64,000 nt of DNA from Caenorhabditis elegans (taxonomy: Eukaryota; Nematoda; Chromadorea; Rhabditida; Rhabditidae), in contig NC_003283.11 in NCBI RefSeq assembly GCF_000002985.6, positions 6,448,001 to 6,512,000 of the forward strand, written 5' to 3'. Made by a program: the position numbers and the translations under genes. This document shows positions 11,301-26,200 of the stretch, piece by piece. Position 1 is the first letter of the stretch. Each line of letters opens with the position of its first letter. A model generated the notes under the pieces. It had not been told where the DNA came from. It worked only from the letters and a program-made list of their open reading frames with translations, and ran no database searches.

Positions 11301-14099
11301 AGTATTTTCATCTAGTCATTATTCATTTCTTTGCTTGTCTATTAGTAAGAATTATTGTATAATGCTCAAATCTTGTTAGCTTCGATGAGTTTTTTTTTCC
11401 GAAATTGACTTTTAGGACTCCAGTTTAGGCAGGTACATCTTCTTTATTTTGGCAGTAGGCTATGTAGGCTCACGTGTAGGCGTAGGCACCAGGAAAGGCA
11501 TTACATTAGAAATTGCAAATATTCAAAGATGTTTTAGTCTCCAGAAGGATTTGGGAATTCCCAGAGTTTTTCGCTTTATTTTCGGTTTTTATGTTTCGAT
11601 ACCGTAGAAAAAATTTCAAACTCTCAAAATTTTAATTCAATGTAATTTCAAATATTTTTACTAATCTTTATAGCCTGTATAATTACCGAAAAATCTCCCG
11701 TTTTCTCTATAAAAAATAACATTTGGTTACAATTTCTTCCAACTGACACGCCAATTTGTCGTGGATGCGATCCCTTGCCTCTTCATTTTCTCGTCGTCTC
11801 AAATGTCAACATTTTTGCATAGTCCGTTTTCTCTCTTGTTGTTGTCCACCACTAAATGCCATCACGTTCTGATATTCCTTACACTTTTCATGGCACCCAG
11901 GGCCTGATCTCATGCGATTTGATTGAAACCGAGACATGCGTTTGTATGTGTTGTCTGTGATCCGCCCCAGTGTCTCTATACAATTTCGGATCGCCGCCAC
12001 TTACGCGTGATTTGCACTTTTGTTTGTTTTTGCAAAAAAAAGATTCCTATAAAAAAATGAAAAGGTGTTACGACTCTTCTTGAGTGAAATAAACTGCAAA
12101 GTTTGTGCTTTTTGCCCTAAAAATTAAATATTTCTTCAAAAGTTTGAAGCTCAAAAAATAAATTCTTTCTTATATGTAGTTAGGTTTTTTCTAAAATTTT
12201 GGCAATGGTGAAATTAAAATTTTTGCTGATTGTATATTACAGAGTTTTTCTGAAGAAACATTGATTTATGAAATTACATAAATTTCTCTTTTGGCAGAAA
12301 AGATTGATCTCTTTTTTTTTCAAAGATTGATTTAATAATTTTCAAAATATTATTTTCCCCTACAACTATCTCTTACACGACTATTCCCCTTCATGCTCAA
12401 AAGTAAGTAGTTTTCGAGAAAATAATACGCTTCTCGCAATGCTCTATGCTACGCAAAGACTCCGCGAGCCAAAGAAGCTACCGTTTGCGTAAGGTTTAAC
12501 ACGCAGATTGCTCATTTCGCGCATGTGCGTGAGTCTATCATGACGAACAGTCGCCCTGTGAATTGCCACCCACTTCGTGCTCATTTATAGATTTGTGCAC
12601 TGATTAGAAGACACTTGATTTGTTTTTTACTTGTTCCATTCAATTGTAACTAAACAAATCTTTGTTCTTTTCCTCTTTTCAACTTTTAATGTTGACATTC
12701 TGTGTCTTTTCACTAATTGAACAATCTGCTAATTGCAGCAGCATTTTTTGTTCTAATGGCTTTGAGAGGCGATAAAAATAGTGACGTCTCTTACAACTTG
12801 TTCCCACTTTTTTCCGTTCTAGATCTGTTTCGTCTACTATATTTTAAAATTTTTCCAACTGCTGATATAGTGAAATTTTAAGAATGAATCTATAATAATG
12901 TTTTGAAAGCAAATTTTTTGTACCTCTAAATTCCCCAAAAAATTAATTATTTAGGTTTTCAAAGATTCAAATAGAGAATATATTTTGCATCACATAGATT
13001 CTTAAAGCACATAAAAAATTCCAAAATTTATTCAAAACGATAATATTAATATTGGAAGTTTTCTCTTCTCTGTTAAAGTTTTTCATACCTAATTAAAAAA
13101 AATAATTTTGAAATTGCCTCTAGTGTTAAATATTGAGTTTTCGCTTTTATATTTTTCAAACGTTTTGAATAAATATAATAATTTTTGGTATTTCTCGTGC
13201 GTTTCTTTCTATTCTTACTATAACAAAAAACCTAAAATAACGTATTGTGGATGTGCATTAAATTCATCAGTAGTGAAAATTGAAAAATTTCTTCAATGAT
13301 TCATAACATTTTAACTAGAAAATAAGCATACTCGGATTAGATAACTTTTCGGTTTTTGATGTTTTCCCGTACAAGTCCAGTTAAAAACCAAAAAAGTCAC
13401 AACTCAGCACATAATAAAAGAAGTCATCGTGACCATAAACGGGTCCATTTTACGATCTCGTCGCTCGTGATTGCAGCAATCATCAAGTCGCAGTTTTTAC
13501 GTATTTCCGCGACCACCGGTGTACCTGCTTTTATTTTTGACCGAAAAATTGGGACATCACAAGAAAAAGCGTTAAACCAAGCACTATAGTGAGCTATAAA
13601 TCTACCTGTTGGAATGTCTCTGTTCACCTTTTGAATTGCATTCCACTCCCTGTCCCCGCATGTTGACCACCCATTCAACATTGATTCGATTATTATGATG
13701 GTAATTTCGTATCAATGTCGGAAATGTAATCCGAATCCCTTCTGGATGAAATAAAAAAAATAGACGGAATGGAGAAAGTGTGTAGGAAGCATTGGTTTGT
13801 TGTCTGAATCATCTGTACTACCGCCATCAGCCTCACCCTTCACAAAGATCATTCCAGCTTCCCATTTTTCTTTTATCCGCTAGAAATGAAGCGTATGGAA
13901 GGTGATTTTTGGGGATTATATGTACTGTTGTATTGGACTGTAACAAAGTACGTCTAGATTCTGCTAACCTAGAGGCTCTTGAAGTTATTTTCTCTCAACT
14001 CCATTTTTGGTCCGCTTTTTAGAGCTGCAAATATTTCGAGCACTTGTTGACAATAAATAAAGTGGTAGTTTTTTTATAACAGCACAGTTATAATAGGCA
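8311..14099. other. Long intergenic region without supported genes
   Basis: No ORF here exceeds about 100 codons, and none shows worm splice structure or a recognisable domain. Two stretches are richer in GC than their surroundings. One at about 10440-10560 contains a CGCCATGGCG core. The other at about 12425-12600 contains TTTCGCGCATGTGCGTGAG. These could be regulatory modules for unc-83 or unannotated small genes; the sequence alone does not decide. Confidence 0.5.
11424..11500. repeat. Degenerate TAGGC-rich repeat
   Basis: GTAGGC or TTAGGC units recur irregularly over about 75 bases. Similar TAGGC/GCCTA-rich patches occur near 31940-32150 and 39925-40100. The unit resembles the worm telomere hexamer TTAGGC but is too irregular to call a telomeric tract. 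Confidence 0.45.
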
Positions 14100-14398
14100 T
14101 TTGGCTCTAGTTTCTTGGCCAAGCTTGGCCCAAAAATATTAGCTTACTATTAGAACAAAATTTGGTAAAACTTGGGGAAGAGTTGGTTTAGGCTATGATG
14201 AAGTGTAACCCAACTTTGGCCGAAGTTTTGTCCAAAATTTTTTTGAACTTGGCAAGAGTTTGACAAAAAATGGGTCAAACTTGACCAAATGTTTCCAAAG
14301 TCTTCCCAAAACTTGCCCATCGTTTGCCCAACTAGTCCCAACTTTTGACACAATTTAACATTTATTGAGTTCAACTTAGATAATTAGCTAGAGCCAAA
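14100..14398. repeat. MITE-like element with 11-bp terminal inverted repeats
   Basis: TTTGGCTCTAG at 14100-14110 is exactly matched by CTAGAGCCAAA at 14388-14398. The 299-bp interior consists of loosely repeated AACTTGGCC / AACTTTGG-type words. The small minus-strand ORF inside (14150-14374) is a by-product of this repeated interior. I could not identify a clear target-site duplication. Confidence 0.7.
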
Positions 14399-17212
14399 CT
14401 AAACATGTTTTTGACATTTGTGATGCTATCAGAAAATTATTTTTATGCAATTAAAATAAAATAAACACTACTTACTAATTTTCTATAGAACCTCGTGTTC
14501 CTTTCAAAATTACAATACGATCCATCTTGTTCCCACAATCACTCTGCTTCTCAATCATCTGTCTATCTATGTCAGTCTCTATAAATATATTCACATGATC
14601 AATTTCTCACATTTGAAAAAATTGGCACCCAGCCAGCAATGTTGCACTGTCTTCCTCTCAACCCTTCTACTCCCACACGCTTGCCCTAGACTATCATTCT
14701 TCAAAAAGAAAACTAAAAACAGCTCGATAATCGAATGTGTGTCTCCTGATGGTTCCCACGTCGTCAACACAAACTGTTTGACTTTTTCAATCATGTCTTT
14801 GACTTCTTCAACTGTCTGCGTTTCTTCCACACATACACAAATTATCATTTCTTTGTCGTTTTTTGTCTTGGTGCTGACCGCCTTTAGTTACAGGCGCCCG
14901 TTGTTTTCTTGCATTCCTGCCAATTTTCACAGTAGCAATCGAGATAGTATCAGGTGGTAGTAAATGTTTACGTGTCGACTGAGTTTTTCAACCTTTATGA
15001 CTCCATTGGCATAGGAGTATCAAGTAAATTATCAATGAACTGATTAGCATCATGTTCATTTTGAAGATGACATTGTTTGAAAGGTTTTCGGAGAAAAGGA
15101 AGTATTCTGAAATATTGGAATTTAAATTAATTTCTATTAATGTGCTTACAATTAATATTGAAATTTTAAAGTGTTTTTGGAAATTCTCTGCTGGCATTTG
15201 AACACTCAAAATTCTTCAATTAACTGATCAGCTCAGGCATAATTTTCTTTTGAAAACTTTTTAATGGCTTTACGCATTTTGAGAAGGAGCTGAAGTTTTC
15301 TAACTGTTTTTGAAAGTGTTACCCCTCTATGAGTCACTGGGGGCAAACGAGAAGCGCAGTTTGGGCGACATTTTGTTGCATTATCAAATAAAAACGGTTG
15401 TCTCTTCTTTTTTATTATCAACCAATGCAGAGCCAACATTCTACCAAATTGATAGTAATGCAAGTACTTGCCGTAGATTCCCTCAAACATTTGAGACAAA
15501 GGGCCTAAATAGTTTTAATTGTGAAACAAATTAGACACGACGTTCGAAGTTTATTCTGCAGTTTTGGTAATGCGTTGTAATTTTGATGTTAGTCTAGAAA
15601 CAAATGTTTTCTTTTTGAAATTTTGCAATGTTCTTCAGAATATTTCAAGTATGAAATTTCTAAATTGTACTTCAAATCATTTCTAAAACTCGTAAAACAT
15701 TCGGGCACTACAAAGTGTTCCTTTTCTACTTTAGTATCACAATGTTTCGCACATTGGTGATAAATGAGCCGGGGCTGTCTGCCGTTTCCGACTCCATTAA
15801 CTTGGGTCCATTATCCCATCGTTTCACTGTGTTTCTATCACATTTATTGGGGGAACTTCCTGTTGCAACAAAACCAATAAATTCGAAAAGTGTCAGGGCC
15901 ATGTGCTGTTGGACATCTATTCGTGAACATTTTCAAAATTTCGATTTGTTCCTTTCCAGTTTTCCATAGATTCAATTTTAATTGAAAAATGAATGGGTGG
16001 AAACTTGAATTTAAAAAAAAGGAATTTAATTCAATTTTCAACAAGTTCAAAAATATTTTTTCCAACGTTTTGTTAATTGATATTTTCCAGAACTTTCTAA
16101 ATCAAGTTACATTTTTTTTGAAAGCTACAACCTATTTTGTAGTAATTTGGAAATTTCTTGGACCTCGTTGTGATAATTTCCATAAATTTTGCTTAATATT
16201 TTTTATTGGAAATCACGAGACTTTTTCACACAAAATAAAATCTTCCAGCTGATTTCCCTGGTCCAATCTCTTTTTTATCACTTTCACACCTATCTCTTCA
16301 TATTTTCATATCTTCATAAATCTTCATAAAAATTCATAAAACAATATCTCCATCATAATTATCATCTTTTATTATTTTATCAGGTGTCGAAAAGAAACGA
16401 AAACTGTGTGAATGACATGATAATCCATCATCATCACAAGCTTCTCTTCCCAACTCTCTAGATTCTCCTCTCTCATCAGTATTATTGTTTATTAAGGCGG
16501 AGACTTCGGATTGGGGGGCAGATTTCGAGCATCTCACACTTTTCTATGTTTATCTTTTAATTTGCGAACATTTTTGCGGGCGATGGCTTGTTGTCCAGGG
16601 CATGAAATCCATGGATTTTTATTTGGATTTTCAAAAACTGGCCTAACAAATTTTATGGAAACCGTACTATACATAAGTAAAACATTTATGAAGTTTTTCG
16701 TGTGTTTCTACATTTTTATTAAAAACATTTTTTATTATCTTTAAAAGGATGTTTTACTGCTCGACACAATTTTCATAGATTTTTGGTAAACTAGGCTAGT
16801 TTTGAATTGAGTATATATTTTGCAAATTTTCTATCCTCAATATGACTTGAATTTCCGTTTCTTGACTTTGATCTCAACAGAAATCTCTTCTTGAAATTTA
16901 TTTTCAGCTCCAATGAAACAACTAATCTCTTTTTCTTTGTTTTTCACGAAATTTTTCCTATTTTGTTCTACACACAAAAAATTGTATATACTTTTTCTAT
17001 TTTTAAATTTTCACCTCATTTCGTTTTGATTAAGTATTTTTCCGTCTAAACTAAATTTTTCCAGATCCGTTTCTCATCCGTGATCATATTGCGCAGATGC
17101 GTAATTGATCGTCCACCCCTACCAGTACAGTATCCCACGTCTGGATACAAACTTCTCTGATTTTTTTATTTTTATTCCTGGACACCGAAAGTAACCCGAA
17201 AACAGGTTACGA
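14399..17212. other. 5' flank of unc-83
   Basis: No gene is supported. A 121-codon ORF at 14595-14960 has low-complexity composition, no splice sites and no family resemblance. A short TCTTCATAAA-type tandem repeat lies near 16300-16340. Promoter elements for unc-83 presumably lie here and further upstream, but I cannot assign any. Confidence 0.45.
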
Positions 17213-20200
17213 ATGGACGTAATGGACTCATTCTCGGAGGTCGAGATGCCCAATGATATATCATCGGAGGACCATCTTTTGAAGGTGAGGCAGAGCTTTA
17301 AATTTTACGAAAAAAAAATACTTTAAAATTTTCAACGCATTTTCTTGCATATTGAATTCATTTGAAAAGTAAAATTTCGTTAAAAGTAGGAGAAAAAAAA
17401 TTAAAAGTTCGATTTCTTTATTCAAACCAAAGTAGAATGTAGTTTTTTTCTAAACCAAAACGAGCGAAAATAATTTTATTTTTCAAATCTATTTGATTAT
17501 TGAAAGTGCCTTTTTGAAAAATGCTTGAGCATTTACCCTTGCGCCATCAATTGTTTGCAAAAAGCTGTCAAAAAGCCCGAGAGGCCGAGTTTTCAATTTT
17601 GGCGCAAAAAATCCCGAATTCCACGCTATCTTTTTTTTTCTTTCGATTGACTAAAGACGAACGGCTGAAGTTTTTTTTCGCTGTGCTTCAAAGATTTATA
17701 ACTGGAGGTGGAAAGAGTTAGTGTCGCACATTCAAATTCCGCATCGTTTAGTTTTTCTTATCGAATGTTTTGATCTGGTGGGGGACGACGAAGTAAATTG
17801 AATTGAAAACTGTGGTTATCTTGAAAAGAAGTTTGAAGGAGAAAGTGTAAAACTATTGATGACGGGAGTTTAAATTTCAAGAGATTTTAAGACATTCCCA
17901 TATTTCAGTGTGCGAAAATTTATCATTAAAAAATATTAATTATTTCTATGTGCTAAGTACATTTATTAGCAAAAAAGCGCAGAATCAAGTTCAGACAACA
18001 TAATTATATTGATCTTCAGAGATTTTGCACATAATTTTGAGAGCCATTTTTCAGGAAAAACATAAAAGTTATCAAAATTGGTCCGCTAAATGATGTGTAA
18101 AACCTTTAAAATGCGATACTTTTTAATATTTAAAAGATTCGCATGAGAAATAATTGACTGACACCTTAGGTTCCTTGTAAAATATTTCATTGTATTATTA
18201 GTAAGTATAGGTATTTCCCAGATTTCCTTGTTAAGGTACCGCAAAGTCAACACATTCATGGACACCTTTTTTTGTTGACTTACCCCATATTTCTCTTTTT
18301 GTTTCCAAAAACAATATGCGGACCATTGAATCCTCACGCCATTCACACACATTCCCAGAGCGCGACTACTAGTAACTTTGTTTGGCAAAAGCTGTTAGTA
18401 AGAAGAGAATGATTCCGAGTGCCCAATACCATAAGTGTTTCTCGAGGTGCGCATCTCGGCAGTGAAGAGCAACTTGCAAGTTCGAGTGCATTTCTCCAAA
18501 CTTGGTTGTTCCTACACAACGATTCCTGTGCCATGTTCCTTGATCCTCTCAATTTTGGCAATTGAATCGATTAACGTCAGGTTTACTCTTCGTTTTATTG
18601 CAAAGTGGGCCGCCCGGAAGGTCGAGAAATCGTAAATTGACTCGGAATTACCAATTTTACAGTCACACTGAAAGCAAAGCACTTCTTTTTGGTAGAGCGG
18701 GTGGCCATTGATTGTCGTTAAATCGTTTGTGAGGGTCATTTAGAAAAATGGGCGCATATTTTAATTTTTCAGAATAATTTTGACAATTTTAAATAATGAA
18801 AATAACAAATTACATTTTTTTGAAAATCTTGTTTCACCTTTTTTGGTTTTTTATTTGTATCAAATTATAAACTGTTTTATTAAATTGCACTACGCAGCTG
18901 TACAAGATCGAATTGCGCGTGTACAACCATCGTTAAAAATATCTCCTAGATATCTTTCCAGCTGTTACTTTGCCCATTTTAATGATCAATAATTTAATTT
19001 CCAGGTCATCGAATCGTCGGCTGAGGAAGTGGATATCTTTTTGGAGAACTGCTCCTCGCTCTACAATTTAATCCTCGACTCGTTGCACAACCTCACCTCA
19101 AAAGTAAGTCTTATTTGTTTTATTGCTTGTGTCGTTTGGTTGCCATGGATCAAGTGAAACTGGGAGAGTAATTAGGTGTAGCTGGCCTCAAAAGAACCTC
19201 CTGTTTTTCTCGATTTTCTTCTAGTTTTTCTTTGAACAAAGTTTTTTGCTTAGCCCTCTGATATCAAGATCAAGTTTTGCAAACTTGAGGCAGTTGTCCA
19301 TTTGATTGAGCAAGAGATAGCAATAGTTTAAGGGGTCATCAATTATCAAAAAGAGAAACGTTACGAGCCTGTCAATTGAACACAAGCCTGGTACGAAAAT
19401 ATTACGGCAGATGTGGTGATGGATAACTGAAAACATTCACTTGACAAGCCTTTTGCCTGTGCTTTAGGGAATTTTTGAATCTTCCAAATACAGTTTTTAC
19501 ATAAAGTTTACCAGAATTAATTTCTGGTTGAAGTTTCAAGACTTGTTGATCTAGGAATGATAAATTAAAATAAACCCTTCCCATTCACAAAAACATAGCT
19601 AACTTATTCTTGCTCTAACTAGTAAGTTTTGTTCACTCCATGAACTACATCTAAATTTAAGCGGTTAATCATAGAGTAAACAACAAAAAAAAACCAATTT
19701 TTGAAGGTATAAAGTTGTACTTCTCAATATCCGATGATTAAAATTTTTAAAAAGAAAGTATCCTCAAATCGTTTGCTCTTTTTCAATGAGATAACAAATG
19801 ACCACTGCAACTCATCTCTCTGTGCTTCTTATCCTCCCACACTCATTCAATATACTCACCCAATTTTTGTGGCAATTGCCGTTTGTTTGGAAGGTCACCC
19901 ATTAATCAAATGTAGTTGGTTGATTGTGCAACCTCTACTACTAAACATTTTGATGAAGATCCTTCATTTTATCTGCCACTGACTCCTGAGAAAATGCCAC
20001 ACATTTCGATTCAATTAGCTTTCCTAAATTATTATACCAAATAGTATCGAATAACATCTCGCCCCCCGAACCACAGAAAAGTGGCCCCCAATAGTGTGCG
20101 CAGTTTTGCCGTTCCGAATGAAATTGGAGATTGTTGAGAACCAAGAGATAGATGGGAATTGAGTTGAAGTTATTGTTAGAAATTTTAAACTTTTCAATGA

Positions 20201-23200
20201 TAAATTTTGACACAATAGGGGATCAGGTTGTAATTAGAAGATTACCAATTACTTTTTATTTTCATCACTCCAAAAAAGTACAACTGAATTTTTCAAATAT
20301 CTAGTGGTAACCCGAAAAACTCATGTCAACTTTCTGAATCCAAAAATGCTGCAAATTTCTTGTCAAAAATGCTGTCCACAGCAAATCCCCAATGGACGTG
20401 TTCCGATTGAGGCAGTGTTTGCTTACTTGGGATGTGTTACTCTCGTTTTCTTATTCGAACGTCCTCCTTTTCTTTTGGGGAGTAACATAATCCCGTTCAG
20501 ACAGACACAGATTGAGCAGATCATTTGTTTCCTTTTAAGTGGGTTGGCACATTTTGCTCTTTATTTTTCGCTTTTAGATAACTGAGATGCTAATTTTTTT
20601 CAGATCACTTAACTTCTTTAGTGAACTTATAATGTTGTTTTTGAAAAATTGTTTCCAAATTCTCAGAAAAAGATATCAGAATCTGGATATTTTCAAATTT
20701 TAGAACGAGGCGCACTTTTATGTTTTTTTCAAAACTTTTTCAATGTTTTTTTAACTGATTTTGTAAAATTCATTTGCCTTAAATATCAAATTTTTTGAAG
20801 CAAAACATAATGAAATTCTTCTCAAACTTAAAGCCTTCCATCTTTAGTTCCAAAATTCGTTCCGCATTGAACAATAACAAGATATAGGGGCGCGAACATG
20901 CGTGAAGAATACGAGAACAGTAACGGAAGAAGAATAAGGAGAAAAGACACGGAGTCATCTCATGTTTGCGGATTGTTAGTTATACCACCATCGGGCACCC
21001 GAGTTGTCGTTGAGCATGCTTAGCGACAGGAGCACCAGCGGTACACTTCACGCACCCGATACTCGTCTTATTCGTCCACTCGAAGGGGGGCTTAGACTCA
21101 CTGTACTCTTCGTTCTAGGTTAGAGCATTAGGGCAAAAACTATTTCATGAAAAATTAGAAAATTTTCGAGGAAACCTCTAGTTTCCATTGCTGGGTTTCT
21201 GTCTTTGTCTCTGGTTCTCAGCCATCCTTCTGTTACTTCTTATTTTTATGGCATTATGTTTTCGCGTTTTGGCAAAAGTCTTCCTCGATTTTACAACCGC
21301 CACATGTTTTGATATTGTTGCACATTTACTCTGATTACATTCCGATCTTACTCAAAAGCTTTCACATTGCCTGTCATCACAAAGTGCCTTCTTCTTCTCC
21401 TCCTTCCTCATCTCCTAATCTAAATTAATGAGTTTTGATCGGACGTTTCCATGGGGGTGTGTAATAAAAATAATGAGCTGGTGTGCTCTTTATCAACAGG
21501 GCCGATCGAACCACTTACCGCCATCCATCTTCTGATCCGACTTCCACCACCACCACCATCACCTTTCTTCAATTCCGTTGCTTTTCGTTTGGAAGTGTAT
21601 TTTGGAAATATGTCACATTATGTATTCATTAGCAAAACGACGCAGTCCGTTGGTCTGTTTGACAGAGAGCTGACAATATGCATCATATCCATTGAAACTG
21701 AACCCAGTGGAGAAAAGAAGCATTGTTTCACTGAAATGACTCATTCTCCAGGTTGTTTCTTCTGTTCGCAGCGTCGTTGGTGAAAGTTTTTGTTTTAGCA
21801 ATTTTCCAATTTCGGCATTTTTCTACCAGACCCTACAGTTACCTACCTACTTGCACAACTCAGTTCCAATGGAAACATTATTATAATTGTCTTATAACCT
21901 TATCAGTTTATGCAAATAGTGTTCCCTTTCCTTGGTATGTTCATAACTAATGTTCCAGGCAGAATTTGTATTCTCGACATCACGTTTTGAAGAATTTTCT
22001 ACAATTTTTAAATAGTAACCACATAGTAACCACTAAATAATAAACACATATTTGTTACTACCACATTTCCAATATTGAGCCGGAAAGCTGACCACTTCTT
22101 TTTATTTTCCGCTTGCTTGAACAACCACCACCTCCTTCATTAATTTTGGGTCACCACTACTAGTTTGCCCGTCATCGTAGTGGGAGAATGAATGAGTTTT
22201 TATCGTGGTATGATGAGATTCTGCACATCTGGAGCCCCCCGCACACACACACATACCACCCGGTGCGCGGGACATTGCACCGGTCCAAGGGTTAATAGCT
22301 CCGTCTCTGACAACACATGTGCACTTTTGTAGCAGGAGGGCACACATACACTGTTTCTTTCATTGTATCGGTTTTTTGACAATGAGAATAATAGAGCTTT
22401 GATTTAGTTTTTAGGTTTTCATCGTTCAAATTCTGAATCTAGCTCTCCAACTCAAAACCTGAACAAGTTTGTATATGTATACGTTATACCCATAAATAAA
22501 CATAACTTTCAAATCCGACAGCCCTCCCCTTATCCCGTCGCTTTTCTCGATTTGTATGCCAATCGGCACATATAGGTATAATGTGATTAGAAATCACACC
22601 CGTCAAACAAAACCTGGGAAATGCTTGTATCATTCGAGAGATCCGGCTGACCTTATTTTTTGGGCCCACTCGTATTATATATTCGGGTGTCTCTAGTGGT
22701 GCAATTCCTATACTAACAGACCTTATCGCCGTGTTGCATAATATTAGCTACCATTTCTTTAGAGAGGGTGTGCCAAGAGACACTAGATAATATCTTTTTG
22801 GAGTTACTTCCCAAATGACCGTAGCTCTTCTTGTAAACTATTCGAATGCTATTAGCTTTTTGTACATTTTTGAAGCCAAAACGTTAAACTTTGAGATTGG
22901 AAATGTATCTCAAAAGCTCGCCAAATATGAAGTCTCAAATAAAGATAAGGTCGAGTCTTGCATTTCCAAACTTAAAAAAATCTTCCCTATCCAAAAATTA
23001 CCTCTTTTTGCTTAAAAAATCGTTATATTCATCAAAGCTCAACAAAAACTATTTAAGGTGACTTTAGTGACAGAACCCAGAAAAAGCAATCATAGCTCGC
23101 GATTTCTAAAAACTCATAAAACAACCGCTACCAATCAAGAAATGTTATTTTGTATCGTTCAGCTAATTTTCTATGTTTCAACTTAACCTAACGTTTTTCC

Positions 23201-26200
23201 CAAATCCACTCTTCTCTTGTCAATCAAATAAAAATTCTCACAGTTTTTTGCACTAATCGAATTAGCAAATTTGGGTTGCATGTCACATATATTCCTATTC
23301 TCTTCCCCATTAAAACAGAAACATCGAGCACTGATAGCCATCATCATCATCGGAATTAGATGGTGCGAGAACGTATTCATTTATCATCGAGATTATATTC
23401 GTTGCCTTATTCTTCTTTGACGACGACTTCTTATTTTTCTTTTTCCTCGTCCGTTCCTTCTCTAGATGAAGACAGATGATAAACCATAAGAGAGAGAGAA
23501 AAAGCTCATTAGGTATTATGCATTTTATTGTTTGTGGGAAAAGAAATTGGAATGAAAGATTCAAGATGAGCCCTCCTTCTACCCTTTCAAGGATTAATTA
23601 AGAGAGCACAAAAGTGAGGACCACTTGAGAATTTTAGGAACGTCTTTTGAACTCTTTTTCTTTCTATTCTAAACACCGCTTTTTTCCTTATTTCCGATAA
23701 AAGATTTTCCACAGTCGGATGAATACATTCTCACCTTCCACCCATTTCCATGCCATTCAAATTTGATTCGATTTCTTTTTAATCCCCCCAGTGATCCGCA
23801 ACACTTGGTTTGCAACTTTTAGCTTTCATTTCCAATTTTTTTGTTGCTATTCACTTTTTTTTCATTTTTATTATTTTTCAGACGATATCATGTGAATGTC
23901 TCGACGAAATGACATCTACACTTGAAAAATCGGCAAAGAAAATTCTCGCCGAACGGCCCGAGGCCGAGAATTCGGTGAGTTACGCGTCTGAATATAGACT
24001 TTTTAAAACTTATTTTAAAAATGAATTATTTACTTTAAAATTGATCAAAATCAAAAAATAATGCAGTTTTATTGACAACTGCGAAAGCGTTTTTTCCAGA
24101 AAAAACTTATAAAGCTTTTAAAGTCGCTCTTACTTTGTTTGAAAAAATATAAAGCAGCGTTGCAAATCGTGAAAATTTGAAAAATCTAATGAAAAAACTA
24201 AAAAAATTATTTTTTCAAGTTTATTACAAGTCTAGGGAATCTATAAAATTCTTAAATAACTCTAAAAGTCTTTCAAAAGTGTACACAGCAAGTGCTCCGC
24301 GATAGATTTTATTAAATATGAAAATTAGGTGAATTGTCGTTTTTCAAAATCTTGGTATTTATTCACTTACATTTGATAAGGCAATAAGAACTTGTGTCAA
24401 TGTTTGGGCAACAATAAACAATAGTTGGACTTTTTTTTAACAAACTGATCTCATTCAAAAGCTCAATTGCAATTTTGACACATACATAATTCAAACTATT
24501 TCAGTTCCGATATTATGATACAATTTTTAAACTTCCAACTCTCGAACAAACTCCAAAACCTATTCATCAATTTTCGAACTTCGTTCTAAAACAATCACAT
24601 TTTGCAGGTCCTTCTCCGCCTTAACACAATATGCTGCGCAATGGATCAACTACGTGTCCAGCACAATTCACGAATGATGAGCGGTGCCGATTCGGACACA
24701 GCAAGTAAGTCTTCCTTTTTTTGAAACCTGTGCAGCCGCACCTTTGTTAAGTCAGGTGTCCGCGAGGTCCACTTTTTCTCTATTTTTTGCGTTCGCTTTG
24801 CGCATGCCGGCGATTTTTTTCTCCGTGAGATTTCCGACATGTACACAAATTATTACAGGCTCAGCACGTAGTTCCACGTCATCATCGACAGGCGAAATGC
24901 GTTTGTGGTTACACGAGGTCGAGAGAAGACTCGAAATAAATGAGAAACGGATTCGAGTGGAGCCAAACTTGCAGCTGTTGCTCTCTGATCAACAGGTTAG
25001 TCTTTTGGAACTCTTAGATTGTTCTTTTCTTCTTCATAGAAAAATGGCAACATTCTTGAGTTCATCCCTACCTTATCGTCATTTATTGCGAAGTTTATGT
25101 TATTTCTAGGGGTTTTATGTAGGCGCCACGCCGCCTGATATTAGGGCAATTTTTTTTTGAAACACTCATAAATTTTTCTTGTTTTTCAAAATTTAATTTT
25201 CATTAAAATGAGTGAAATGAAAAATCAGACTTTTGTGACTTCCCTCCGTAATGCAAAAAAGAGACGAGAGGCCGGCGATGAGCAGGCAGATTTCAGGCAG
25301 GCTCTCTAACGGCGCCTGCATACCATGGAAGCCCTAGTTATTTCCCTCCTGAAACTTTTTGTTTTCCCTTTGTTCAGTATCCTCCTTCGAGTACTTTAGT
25401 AGTATGTGTTGAATAATTTCAACGTCAAGAATTCTCATTGTCAATTCTTTTTCTGCTTCTTCTTCTTTTCCTTCATCTTTCCCTTCCATCCAAAAGTCCA
25501 TCAATTTTGCATCGAGTGACCAGTCCCCTCCTTTTTCGTGTCGCCGTGCATTTTCAGATGACGGATTGCCGACATGAGACAGGCGGTCGCAGCAGTCCAT
25601 TTCTCGTTTGACATCCGTGAGAACCTTTTGGATTTTCCGCTCTTGGGTCACTTTTGACCGCTTCTTTCGTATTCCAAAAATAGAAAGAAGCTACTGGACG
25701 CGGCGGCAGGTGCGGATTGAAAGGGTCCGTCGTGTGTTTGCGTGTCGCTCAGCAATTCCACGCACTTTTGTCCTCTTCTTCTCGACCTTCATCTGCCTCG
25801 TTATACTATACCTCCAAACAACAATTAACATTTTTCTTCCCTCACTTTTCATCCTTCCTGTTCCTCAACAAAACCTCACGCGCCCTGTCGTTTCGCCTTC
25901 TTACCTGTTGTCCGGTTCTTACGTGCATATCAGATTTCCATTACCTTCAGCAGTTATTCTAATTCCTTCCGCGCATATTATCTTGTAGATATCCCTTGCC
26001 GATACAATAATGTTTATATATCAATCAAATAATACTCTTGAAGATGGACGAAGACTCTGCGCCCTCCGATTATTCCGTGTTCTTGTTTCACGTGTGTTTG
26101 TATATGTTAGGGAGGTTGTTGTACTGTGCAGTGTCACTAGAAACTTACTATTTCTCCCTCATCTGTCTTCATCAGTCAATTTGTTGGTTTGTCAGATTTT

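Noticed and set aside
14595-14960. 121-codon ORF upstream of unc-83, with an overlapping antisense ORF
   Set aside because: Both frames are open by chance in a biased stretch; neither resembles a protein family.
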